Source of the DNA: Acidobacteriota bacterium
GTDB lineage: Bacteria; Acidobacteriota; Polarisedimenticolia; J045
Length of the DNA stretch: 39,916 bases
Assembly (NCBI GenBank): GCA_017994815.1
Contig: JAGOJY010000036.1
Span: forward strand, 1-39,916
Reading direction: 5' to 3'
In this document: piece after piece, positions 6,904 through 14,482 of the stretch
How the letters are laid out: each line of letters begins with the position of its first letter
Position numbering within the stretch: the first letter of the stretch is position 1
Translations under genes and position numbers: made by a program
Notes under the pieces: generated by a model
The model's input: the letters and a program-made list of their open reading frames with translations, nothing else
What the model was told of the DNA's origin: nothing
Database searches by the model: none

Positions 6904-7935
6904 ATGACGGTCGGCGACATGATCCCGTACCCGATCCGGGTCGTCGCGCTGGGCGGCGGCACGGGGTTGCCGGAGGTCCTCCGGGGCTTCAAGGCGATCC
7001 TGTTCCCCAACGGCGCCGACGACGCGGGCCGGCTCGTCGCGGTCGTCACGGTCACCGACGACGGCGGCAGTTCGGGACGATTGCGCGAAGAGCTGGGCAT
7101 GCTGCCGCCGGGCGACATCCGCAACTGCCTGGTGGCGCTCTCGCACAACGAGCCGCTGATGGCGCGGCTGTTCCAGGCGCGTTTCTCGCGGCCCGAGGAC
7201 CTCGACGGGCACCCGGTCGGCAACCTGATCCTGGCCGCGCTGGCGCAGGAAGAGCACGAGGGTTTCCTCGCGGCGATCAAGCTCGCCGGCGAGGTGCTGA
7301 ACATCCAGGGGCGCGTCTGCCCGTCCACGCTCGTGCCGACGCGGCTGATGGCGCGCCTCTTCGACGGGCGCGAGGTGGCCGGCGAGACCGCGCTGGTCGA
7401 GGCCGCGAGCCGCGTCGAGCGCCTGTGGCTCGAGCCGCCGCGGCCGCCCGCCGCGCCGGGCGTCGCGGAAGCGATCCGCCGCGCCGACATCGTCGCGATG
7501 GGCCCCGGCAGCCTGTACACCAGCATTCTCCCCAACCTGTTGATCCCCGAGGTCGCCGCGGCGCTGCGCGAGACCTGCGCGTTCCGCGTGCTGGTGGTCA
7601 ACGCGATGACCGAGCGCGGCGAGACCGAGGGCTTCGGGGCGGCGGAGCACGTCCGGGCCGTGCTGGCCTACGCCGGGGCCGGCTCGCTGGACGCCGTGCT
7701 GGTCCCGGAAGACGTCGTGCCCGACGAAACGCTGGCCCGCTATCAGGAGGAGGGGGCGATGCCCGTCGCCGTGGTCGAGGAGGAGCTGCGCCGGTTGGTG
7801 CCGCTGGTCGTGCGCCGGCCGCTGCTCCACGTCGCACCCGTCGTGCGCCACGATCCGTTGCGCACCGCGGGCGGGATCCTCGCCGCGTTCGCGCTGCACC
7901 GCGACCGCGTGGCCGCCGCGAGGCGCCAGCCATGA
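6904..7935 (+). CDS. yvcK: YvcK-family (CofD-like) UDP-sugar-binding protein
   Basis: A 343-aa protein with family hallmarks: an N-terminal VVALGGGTGLPEVLRG, then VTVTDDGGSSGRLREELG, PPGDIRNCLVALS, DLDGHPVGNLILAAL and MGPGSLYTSILPNLL. YvcK/GlmR proteins bind UDP-GlcNAc or related UDP-sugars and tune the use of carbon for cell-wall precursors; they look like CofD transferase but are not known to make F420. Finding it inside an EPS operon between the tyrosine kinase and the dehydratase suggests a link between nucleotide-sugar supply and EPS output (inference). The start at ATG 6904 has a weak ribosome site; ATG 6919 is an alternative. The 43 nt before it contain only a 16-codon reading frame. 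Confidence 0.9.
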   Translation: MTVGDMIPYPIRVVALGGGTGLPEVLRGFKAILFPNGADDAGRLVAVVTVTDDGGSSGRLREELGMLPPGDIRNCLVALSHNEPLMARLFQARFSRPEDLDGHPVGNLILAALAQEEHEGFLAAIKLAGEVLNIQGRVCPSTLVPTRLMARLFDGREVAGETALVEAASRVERLWLEPPRPPAAPGVAEAIRRADIVAMGPGSLYTSILPNLLIPEVAAALRETCAFRVLVVNAMTERGETEGFGAAEHVRAVLAYAGAGSLDAVLVPEDVVPDETLARYQEEGAMPVAVVEEELRRLVPLVVRRPLLHVAPVVRHDPLRTAGGILAAFALHRDRVAAARRQP

Positions 7936-9842
7936 GGCGCCGCCTGCGGGGAGCCGGGACCGCCGTGGCCAAGGCCGCGCTGGACGCGCTGCTGTTCGCC
8001 ATCGCGCTGGCCAGCGCGTACCAGATGCGCTTCGGCGCCGTGCCGGCCGACGCCTACGGCGAGCTGGCGCGGATCCTGCCGTTCGCGATCGGGATCAAGG
8101 TGCTCGTGTTCGCCGGGTTCGGCAGCTACTGGACCGCCTGGCGCTACTCATCGATCAACGACTTGCTGCGGCTCGTGCGCTCGACGGTCGCCGCGTCGCT
8201 CTTGCTCGTCGCCGCCTGCTACATGCTGGGCGAGAACCCGCCGCGCGCCGTCGTCGCCGCGGATGCGTTGCTGACGTTCCTCCTGTGCGGGATGGTGCGG
8301 ATGGTTCCGCGGCTGGCCCGCGAGCGGATCAACCCCTCGCTGCTGTCGGCGCTGCCGCCGGCGATCCGGCGCATGCTGACCTCCGCGCCGGGCTCGTCGC
8401 GGCGGATCCTGATCGTCGGCGCCGGCGACGCGGGCGAGACGCTGGTCCGCGAGATGCTGCGCAACGAGCGGCTGGGGTACCTGCCGGTCGGCCTCGTCGA
8501 CGACGATCGCGGCAAGCTGGGCCTGAGGATCCACGGGGTCAAGGTGCGCGGCACGCGCGAGGACATCCCGCGGCTCGTCGCCGAGCGCGACGTGGACGAG
8601 ATCCTGATCGCGATCCCCTCGGCCAACTCCGACGACATCCGCCCGATCGTGGACATCTGCCGCGGGACTGGCGCGCGGCTGAAGATCCTGCCCGACCTGG
8701 CGAGCCTGGTGCACGGCCCGCCGCGGCTGTCGGACGTGCGCGACCTCAGGATCGAGGACCTGCTCGGGCGCCCGCGCATCGAGCTCAACACGGACGAAGT
8801 CAGTGCGTACATCGCCGGCCGGCGCGTGCTCGTCACCGGCGCCGGCGGGTCGATCGGCGCCGAGCTGTGCCGGCAGGTGATCCGCTACCGGCCGCAGGAG
8901 ATCGCGCTGCTCGGGCGCGGCGAGAACAGTATCTTCGCCATCTACAACGAGCTGGCGCCGCGGCGCGGCGAGACGCGGCTGGTCGAGGTGATCGGCGACG
9001 TCATCAACAAGCGCAAGCTGCTCGGCGTGTTCGAGCGCCTGCGCCCCGAGATCGTGTTCCACGCCGGCGCCGACAAGCACGTGCCGTTGATGGAGCTGAA
9101 CCCCGACGAGGCGGTGCTGAACAACATCCTCGGCACGCGCAACGTGCTCGAGGCCTGCGACGCGCTCGCCGTGGAACGCGTCGTTTGCATCTCGACCGAC
9201 AAGGCGGTCAACCCGACCTCGATCATGGGCTGCTGCAAGCGCGTGGCGGAGATGTACGTCCAATCCGGGCGCTACCACGGCACGATCGCGGCAGCGGTGC
9301 GCTTCGGCAACGTTCTCGGCAGCCGCGGCTCGGTGATCCCGCTGTTCCAGCAGCAGATCGAGCGCGGCGGCCCGGTCACGGTGACGCACAAGGAGGTGCG
9401 GCGTTACTTCATGACGATCCCCGAGGCTGTGGCGCTGGTGATCCAGGCCGGCGCCATGGCCCGGGGCGGCGAGATCTTCGTGCTCGACATGGGCGAGCCG
9501 GTGCGGATCGAGGACCTCGCGCGGCGGGTGATCCGCCTGCACGGCCTCGAGCCGGACCAGGACATTCGGGTCGTGCACGTCGGGCTCAGGCCCGGCGAGA
9601 AGCTGAACGAGGAATTGACCGGCACCCGCGAGCGCAAGGACGCGACGGCGCACCCCAAGATCTTCAAGGTGCTGTCGAGCGGCGTGCTGCCGAAGGGACT
9701 GGACGAGACCGTCGCCCGGCTGATCCGCCAGGCGGTGGACATGGACGACGCGGCGATCCGCGAAACGCTCAGGGAATTGGTGCCGGAGTACCGCCCCTAC
9801 CTGCCACCCGAGGTGCAGACGTGGGGACTGGCGCGGAAGTGA
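7932..9842 (+). CDS. WbpM/CapD-type membrane NDP-sugar 4,6-dehydratase
   Basis: A 636-aa membrane enzyme that converts UDP-GlcNAc (or similar) to a 4-keto-6-deoxy sugar. N-terminal transmembrane helices cover about residues 10-130. A first Rossmann domain has ILIVGAGDAGE (about 163), and a second SDR domain has VLVTGAGGSIGAEL (about 298). STDKAV (about 421) and MGCCK (433-437) give the Ser-Met-Lys catalytic arrangement of the WbpM group, where Met replaces the usual SDR Tyr. GLRPGEKLNEEL is a late family motif. It would supply precursors for amino-deoxy sugars that the acetyltransferases at 11453 and 19098 could modify. The start overlaps yvcK by 4 nt. Its 3' end overlaps the opposite-strand gene by 74 nt. 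Confidence 0.93.
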   Translation: MRRRLRGAGTAVAKAALDALLFAIALASAYQMRFGAVPADAYGELARILPFAIGIKVLVFAGFGSYWTAWRYSSINDLLRLVRSTVAASLLLVAACYMLGENPPRAVVAADALLTFLLCGMVRMVPRLARERINPSLLSALPPAIRRMLTSAPGSSRRILIVGAGDAGETLVREMLRNERLGYLPVGLVDDDRGKLGLRIHGVKVRGTREDIPRLVAERDVDEILIAIPSANSDDIRPIVDICRGTGARLKILPDLASLVHGPPRLSDVRDLRIEDLLGRPRIELNTDEVSAYIAGRRVLVTGAGGSIGAELCRQVIRYRPQEIALLGRGENSIFAIYNELAPRRGETRLVEVIGDVINKRKLLGVFERLRPEIVFHAGADKHVPLMELNPDEAVLNNILGTRNVLEACDALAVERVVCISTDKAVNPTSIMGCCKRVAEMYVQSGRYHGTIAAAVRFGNVLGSRGSVIPLFQQQIERGGPVTVTHKEVRRYFMTIPEAVALVIQAGAMARGGEIFVLDMGEPVRIEDLARRVIRLHGLEPDQDIRVVHVGLRPGEKLNEELTGTRERKDATAHPKIFKVLSSGVLPKGLDETVARLIRQAVDMDDAAIRETLRELVPEYRPYLPPEVQTWGLARK

Positions 9843-10998
9843 GCAGACACTCGAGGACACGGCGATGAGGCGCGAAGCCCAAGGCGATCTGGCGCGCGAA
9901 CAGGTACGCGAGGATCGCCGTGCGCTTGGCCAGGGCCTGGGCCCTGATCCGGCGCGGGACCCTGAGCGCTTCGAGCCGCGCGCGCTCGAGCTGCGCCCGG
10001 CGCAGGAACATCCAGACGATGCGCAGCCGGTCCTCGGCCAGCCAGTAGCGGACGACGTGTCGCGCCGGGCCCCAGGCCGAGGGCGGCAGCGCCAGCGGGA
10101 ACAGTTCGATGCCGAGGTCGTCCAGCCGGTGCCGCGCGCGGCCGAGCGGCGGGATGATGCGCAGCGGCTCGTCCAGCGGCGTGTCGAACAGCTCGGCGGT
10201 CAGTTCGACCAGCAAGCGCAGCCCGCGGGCGAGCCCGCGCTGCTCGGCGGTGCGCAGGATGCGCGGCCAGCGCAGCGTGGTGCCCGAGCGCACGAGGCGA
10301 TCGAGATCGGCGATGCGCTTGAGCTGCGTGAACCCGCAGCGCAGAAGGCTCACCACGGCGTGCAGCACCTGCCCGTCGGCGTGCGGGCAGGGGAACGACG
10401 AGCGGCCCGGCGGGAAGAAGCGCTCGGACAACAGGTCCACCGCCCACAGCCGGTACGGATCGTCGGGACGCACCAGGCCCCAGTGCAGCTCGACGCGGAT
10501 CCGCGAGCTGCCCTCCATCGCGAGGTGGAAGTGGTAGCGGCGGTGCGCGGCGCGCAGTTCGGGCGGGTCGACGAACTGGTAGCCCAACTCGGCCAGGCAC
10601 TGCGCGGCGCGGTCGATCTCCGGCGGGTCAACGAGGATGTCGAGATCGCGGAACGAGCGGCCGGCGGGGTGCGTGTACACGGTGCGCGCCAGCGCCACGC
10701 CCTTGAGCAGCACCGAGGGCAGGCAGCGCTGCTCGAAGGCGTTGCAGATGCGCTCGGCTTCCACGAACAGGAACGCCGCGTGGCGCGCGGCGGCCTGGTG
10801 CGAGGTTACGAGCTGCGCCGCGACGGGATCGGGGATGCCGGGAACCAGCTCCAGCGCGCGGTCGGCGAACAGGCCGGTGACGTCGGCGGCGCGCGCGGCG
10901 TCGAGCAAAGCCGGCCACGTTTCCGCGGGAATCGGGTCGGACCAGGACCGCTGCGAACGGAGAACGCGGACCAGCCACGCAGCGGCAGCGGCGTTCAC
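9769..10998 (-). CDS. Nucleotidyltransferase-fold protein (NTP_transf_5 type)
   Basis: A 409-aa protein. The GTG at 10998 is chosen for GGAGG 9 nt upstream. Residues about 90-140 carry the pol-beta-like nucleotidyltransferase signature: LLKGVALARTVY, then RSFRDLDILVD, with the paired acidic residues DLD as probable metal ligands. RRYHFHLA and RVELHWGL follow; the C-terminal half is helical and Arg-rich. This family is found in EPS/XrtA-type loci and in RiPP-like clusters next to PqqD-family and HPr-kinase-like genes; its substrate is not established. Here it lies alone on the minus strand between two plus-strand EPS blocks, 8 kb from the PqqD-like gene. Its tail overlaps the 3' end of the dehydratase gene. 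Confidence 0.82.
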   Translation of the reverse strand: MNAAAAAWLVRVLRSQRSWSDPIPAETWPALLDAARAADVTGLFADRALELVPGIPDPVAAQLVTSHQAAARHAAFLFVEAERICNAFEQRCLPSVLLKGVALARTVYTHPAGRSFRDLDILVDPPEIDRAAQCLAELGYQFVDPPELRAAHRRYHFHLAMEGSSRIRVELHWGLVRPDDPYRLWAVDLLSERFFPPGRSSFPCPHADGQVLHAVVSLLRCGFTQLKRIADLDRLVRSGTTLRWPRILRTAEQRGLARGLRLLVELTAELFDTPLDEPLRIIPPLGRARHRLDDLGIELFPLALPPSAWGPARHVVRYWLAEDRLRIVWMFLRRAQLERARLEALRVPRRIRAQALAKRTAILAYLFARQIALGFAPHRRVLECLLTSAPVPTSAPRVAGRGGTPAPIP

Positions 10999-11094
10999 GG
11001 AATGGGGCCTCCGCAAGGACGGCTCTTTATAACACGGGTCACGTGCGGGGATACCCGGACGCGGTTGTGACCGCGCCGGAACAGGAGAAGAGAG
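10999..11094. promoter_or_regulatory. Divergent promoter region of nucleotidyltransferase and HTH genes
   Basis: This 96-nt gap contains an AT-rich TTTATAAC near 11027, readable as a -10 box on either strand, although no good -35 partner is visible. GGTCAC (from 11037) and GTGACC (near 11067) form an inverted repeat with about 24 nt between. It is a plausible operator for the small HTH protein encoded next to it (inference). Confidence 0.35.
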
Positions 11095-11304
11095 ATGGCC
11101 TCCGAGATCATCGAACGGGAAGACGAGATCCTCACCAGCCGGGAGGCGCAGGAGTTCCTGAAGATCGGGCGGACCAAGCTGTGGGAGCTCACCAAGAGCA
11201 AGCAACTCCCGGCGTACAGGGTCGGCTCGGGACGCACCTCCTCGCTGCGCTACAAGAAGTCCGAGTTGCTCGCGTGGCTCGAGCGGAACCGGGTGCAGGC
11301 GTGA
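11095..11304 (+). CDS. Small excisionase/AlpA-type helix-turn-helix protein
   Basis: A 69-aa protein with a single winged HTH of the HTH_17 (excisionase/MerR-like) type: ILTSREAQEFLKIGRTKLWELTKSKQLPAYRVG, then SLRYKKSELLAWLER. AGGAG lies 7 nt upstream of the ATG. Such proteins bind DNA as excisionases or as local transcription regulators. With no integrase nearby, a local regulatory role is more likely, for example controlling the divergent nucleotidyltransferase gene or the long decoration operon that starts 148 nt downstream. Those 148 nt are GC-rich and contain no gene. Confidence 0.85.
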   Translation: MASEIIEREDEILTSREAQEFLKIGRTKLWELTKSKQLPAYRVGSGRTSSLRYKKSELLAWLERNRVQA

Positions 11305-11452
11305 GCGCAGCCGCCTGCGGCCGCGCGGCCGCGGGGCGGGCAATGGGGGCTCACTGGCAACACCAGGCGGGCCGGCGCGACCGGCCCGGGCAAGGGAGGG
11401 GGGCTCGGCCCGTCCCCAGCGGCGGGCCCCCCCTGGCTCGAGGTGCTCCCCG

Positions 11453-12223
11453 ATGAAAGGCACGTTTCGCACGATCGGCCAGGCCTTCGTCGATGAAGCG
11501 GCGGAGATCGGCGAAGGCACGGTCCTCGGGCACGGCACCGTGGTCGGCGCGGGAGTGCGCCTCGGCCGCGGCTGCCGCGTCGGCTACCACGTGGTGATCC
11601 ACGAGGGCACGCTCGTGGGTGACAACGTGCGCATCGACGACCACGCCGTGCTGGGCAAGCTGCCGATGAAGGCGGCGGCCTCCGCCGTCACCAAGCTGCG
11701 CGAGCTGCCACCCCTGGAGATCGCCGCCGGCTGCCTCGTCGGCGTCGCGGTGATCGTGTACCGCGGCGCGCGGATCGGCCGCGAGGTCATGCTCGCCGAC
11801 CAGGCGACCGTGCGCGAGGACGTCGAGATCGGCGAGCGCACGATCATCGGCCGCGGCGTGGCGGTCGAGAACAAGGTCACGATCGGCGCGCGCTGCAAGA
11901 TCGAGACCGAGGCCTACATCACCGCGCTGTCCTCGATCGGCGAAGGTTGCTTCATCGCCCCCGAGGTCACGTTCACCAACGACAACTTCCTCGGCCGCAC
12001 GAAGGAGCGCTTCAAGCACCACAAGGGGGTGGTGCTCGAGCGCGGCGCGCGGGTCGGGGCCAACGCGACCTTCCTGCCCGGCATCGTCGTCGGCGCCGAC
12101 GCCCTTGTCGCGGCCGGCGCAGTCGTGACCAAGGACGTCCCCGCGCGCACGATCGTGCGCGGCGCGCCGGCGCGGCCGGTGCGCGACGTCCCGCCGGAGC
12201 AGCTCCTCGACAACCAGGACTGA
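11453..12223 (+). CDS. Left-handed beta-helix N/O-acyltransferase
   Basis: A 256-aa protein made of hexapeptide repeats ([LIV]GxxxxI pattern) over most of its length, for example EIGEGTVLGHGTVVGAGVRLG, IGRGVAVENKVTIGARC and VGANATFLPGIVVGADALVA. It ends with the usual GAPARPVRDVP. The central TFTNDNFLG loop resembles nucleotide-sugar N-acetyltransferases of the WlbB/WbpD group, which acetylate the amino group of UDP- or dTDP-linked amino sugars. Its position beside the 4,6-dehydratase and amidotransferase genes fits that, but the acceptor cannot be deduced. It is first in a 17-kb plus-strand gene run; GAGGT lies about 8 nt upstream. Confidence 0.88.
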   Translation: MKGTFRTIGQAFVDEAAEIGEGTVLGHGTVVGAGVRLGRGCRVGYHVVIHEGTLVGDNVRIDDHAVLGKLPMKAAASAVTKLRELPPLEIAAGCLVGVAVIVYRGARIGREVMLADQATVREDVEIGERTIIGRGVAVENKVTIGARCKIETEAYITALSSIGEGCFIAPEVTFTNDNFLGRTKERFKHHKGVVLERGARVGANATFLPGIVVGADALVAAGAVVTKDVPARTIVRGAPARPVRDVPPEQLLDNQD

Positions 12224-12228
12224 CCGAG

Positions 12229-14193
12229 GTGTGCGGGATCGCCGGGATCGTCGAGCGCGGCGGGCGGCCTGCCCGCCGCGACGAGTTGGCGCGCATGATC
12301 GGCGCCGTCGCGCACCGCGGGCCCGACGGCTTCGGCCTGTGGCTCGGCCGTGGCGCGGCGTTCGCGCACGCGCGGCTCGCGATCATCGACCTCGCGACCG
12401 GCACGCAGCCGCTGGCCAACGAGGACAACAGCGTCTGGATCACCTACAACGGCGAGGTCTACAACTACGTCGAGCTGCGGGCGGAGCTGGAGGCGGCCGG
12501 CCACCGCTTCCGGACCAAGAGCGACACCGAGGTGGTCGTCCACGCCTACGAGGAGTGGGGCGACCGCTTCGCCGAGCACCTCAACGGCAACTTCGGCCTC
12601 GCGCTGTGGGACGAGCGCCAGAAGCGGCTGGTGCTCGCGCGCGACCGCCTCGGCATCCGCCCGGTCTACTGGGCCGAGCGCGACGGCCGGCTGCTGTTCG
12701 CCTCCGAGATCAAGTCGCTGCTCGCGGCGGGCGTCCCGGCCCGCTTCGATCCGCAGGGCCTGGACCAGGTCTTCGTGCTGTGGACGACGGTGCCGCCGCG
12801 CACGGTGCTCGCGGGCGTGCAGGAGCTGCCGCCCGGGCACCTGCTGATCGTGCGGCGCGACAGCGCGCCGGAACTGCGCCGCTACTGGGACCTGCCGGCC
12901 CCGCCGGGCCCGGGCCAGTTAGTCTCCTGCGAGCGCCGCGCGGTCGAAGAACTGCGCGCGCTGCTGGAGGATTCGGTGCGCATCCGGCTGCGCGCCGACG
13001 TGCCGGTCGGCTCGTACCTCTCGGGCGGGCTGGACTCGACGGCTGCCACGGCGCTGGTCCGCTCCGTGACCGACGCGCCGCTCCAGACCTACTCGGTCGC
13101 CTTCGCCGACGCCGATTACGACGAGCGCCGCGAGCAGCAGCTCGCCGTGGCGGCGCTCGGGACCACGCACCACCAGATCGAGGTCGGCTACGACGACATC
13201 GCGCTGGCGCTGCCGCGCGTCGTGGCGCACGCCGAGAAGCCGCTCCTGCGCACCGCGCCCGCGCCGCTGTACCTTTTGGCGCAGCTCGTGCGCTCGCACG
13301 GTACGAAGGTCGTGCTGACCGGCGAGGGTGCGGACGAAGTCTTCGGCGGCTATGACATCTTCAAGGAGACCAAGATCCGGGCCTGGTGGGCGCGCGAGCC
13401 GCAATCGCAGCGCCGCCCCGCGCTCCTGCGGCGGCTGTACCCGTTCGCGCCGGGCGCCGACGCGCGCGCCTTCGCCTTCGTCGAGGCTTTCTACCGCGAG
13501 GGGATCGACCGGACCGACGACCCGGCCTTCTCGCACCGCCCCACGTGGCGCAACGGCCTGAAGAACCGCTTCTTCTACGGCGATGCGCTGCGCGCGGGGC
13601 TGTCCGGGTACGACCCGCAGGACGAGGTGCTCGCCGCCTTCGCCGCCCCGCTCGCGGCCCGCGACCCGCTCGGCCGCGCCGAGTACCTGGAGTTCAAGGT
13701 GTTCCTCGCCGGGCACCTGCTCGCCTCGCAGGGCGACCGGATGAGCATGGCCCACGGCGTGGAGGGGCGGTACCCGTTCCTCGACTACCGCGTCGTCGAG
13801 TTCGGCCAGCGCCTCGCGGCGCCGCTGAAGCTGCGCGGGTTGCGCGAAAAGCGCGTGCTGCGGGACGCGGTGGCGGACCTGGTACCGGCGCCGATCCTTG
13901 AGCGGAGCAAGCGCCCGTACACGGCGCCGAACGTGCGGAGCTTCACCCGCGGCGCCGGGCGCGAGCTGGCGGGGCGGATGCTGGCCCGGGAGGAGGTCGC
14001 GCGGGCCGGCCTGTTCGACCCGGCCCGCGTCGCCGCGCTGGCGGACAAGGCGTTCTCCGGCCGGTCGCTGGGAGAACGTGACAACATGGCGTTCGTCGCT
14101 ATCCTCACCGCCCAGATCCTGGCCCGGGAGTGGCAGGTGGAGCGGGGCTGGGAGCGCGGGCTGGACGAGGCGGCGATGACGGTGATGGAGTAA
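12229..14193 (+). CDS. asnB: Asparagine synthetase B-like amidotransferase
   Basis: A glutamine-dependent amidotransferase of 654 aa. GTG 12229 places Cys at residue 2 (MCGIAGIV), the N-terminal nucleophile exposed after Met removal. The class II glutaminase domain covers about 1-200 (HRGPDGFGLW, TYNGEVYNYVELR). The synthetase domain has the PP-loop SGGLDST (about 265) and GEGADEVFGGYD. In O-antigen and capsule loci, AsnB-like enzymes (WbpS type) amidate uronic acids rather than aspartate. That fits the C5-epimerase-like gene in this locus, but free asparagine synthesis cannot be excluded. It starts 5 nt after the acyltransferase stop. A second copy lies at 34087. Confidence 0.9.
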   Translation: MCGIAGIVERGGRPARRDELARMIGAVAHRGPDGFGLWLGRGAAFAHARLAIIDLATGTQPLANEDNSVWITYNGEVYNYVELRAELEAAGHRFRTKSDTEVVVHAYEEWGDRFAEHLNGNFGLALWDERQKRLVLARDRLGIRPVYWAERDGRLLFASEIKSLLAAGVPARFDPQGLDQVFVLWTTVPPRTVLAGVQELPPGHLLIVRRDSAPELRRYWDLPAPPGPGQLVSCERRAVEELRALLEDSVRIRLRADVPVGSYLSGGLDSTAATALVRSVTDAPLQTYSVAFADADYDERREQQLAVAALGTTHHQIEVGYDDIALALPRVVAHAEKPLLRTAPAPLYLLAQLVRSHGTKVVLTGEGADEVFGGYDIFKETKIRAWWAREPQSQRRPALLRRLYPFAPGADARAFAFVEAFYREGIDRTDDPAFSHRPTWRNGLKNRFFYGDALRAGLSGYDPQDEVLAAFAAPLAARDPLGRAEYLEFKVFLAGHLLASQGDRMSMAHGVEGRYPFLDYRVVEFGQRLAAPLKLRGLREKRVLRDAVADLVPAPILERSKRPYTAPNVRSFTRGAGRELAGRMLAREEVARAGLFDPARVAALADKAFSGRSLGERDNMAFVAILTAQILAREWQVERGWERGLDEAAMTVME

Positions 14194-14224
14194 CGAACCG
14201 GGCACGGGCACGGATGGGGACGAG

Positions 14225-14479
14225 ATGGACATTCGGAACGATGTCGAGCAGTTCATACGGAGCAACTTCTTCTACGAGGGGGATCCCCTCGATCCCGATG
14301 CGTCGTTCATCGAGAACGGGATCCTCGATTCGACGGGCGTCCTGGAGCTGGTCGCGTTTCTGGAGGAGAAGTTCGGGGTCAAGGTCGCGAACGAGGACCT
14401 GACGCCGGACAACCTCGACAGCCTCAACCGGCTGCAGCGCTTCGTGCAGCGCAAGCTCGCGCCCGCGCCGAAGGCGTAA
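14225..14479 (+). CDS. Stand-alone acyl carrier protein
   Basis: An 84-aa acidic four-helix protein with the phosphopantetheine site Ser36 in the motif GILDST. The second helix is VLELVAFLEEKFGVKV and DNLDSLNRLQRFV follows. It would carry an acyl or aminoacyl group as a thioester. In this run the partners could be the PaaK-like adenylating enzymes (21105, 27057), which may load it, and the GNAT/FemAB-like or hexapeptide acyltransferases, which may accept from it (inference). It is not a fatty-acid synthase operon member, as no fab genes are near. It begins 31 nt after asnB and ends 3 nt before the DUF362 gene. Confidence 0.92.
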   Translation: MDIRNDVEQFIRSNFFYEGDPLDPDASFIENGILDSTGVLELVAFLEEKFGVKVANEDLTPDNLDSLNRLQRFVQRKLAPAPKA

Positions 14480-14482
14480 CAC

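Noticed and set aside
6857..6906. 16-codon frame between the kinase and yvcK, and a 19-codon frame at 19039-19098
   Set aside because: Both are very short, have no recognisable motif and look like spacer sequence between coupled genes.
5238..7601. Long open frames antisense to the Wzz, kinase and YvcK genes, and similar antisense frames elsewhere (for example 8148-9860 and 38092-39498)
   Set aside because: They lie opposite genes with clear domain motifs, have Arg/Ala/Asp-rich compositions without recognisable domains, and are expected in very GC-rich DNA.
11027..11034. Complete sigma-70 promoter in front of the HTH gene
   Set aside because: A good -10-like TTTATAAC is present but no acceptable -35 at 16-18 nt, so only a general divergent promoter region is annotated.
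1247..11304. Integrative element between the tRNA-Arg gene and the excisionase-like gene
   Set aside because: No integrase, no duplicated tRNA 3' end was seen, and the genes between are a coherent EPS operon.
12229..14193. AsnB-like protein as a lasso-peptide cyclase for the 65-aa peptide
   Set aside because: Both AsnB-like proteins keep Cys2 and a complete glutaminase domain and sit among glycosyltransferases. No lasso B2 transglutaminase-like protease is in the window.
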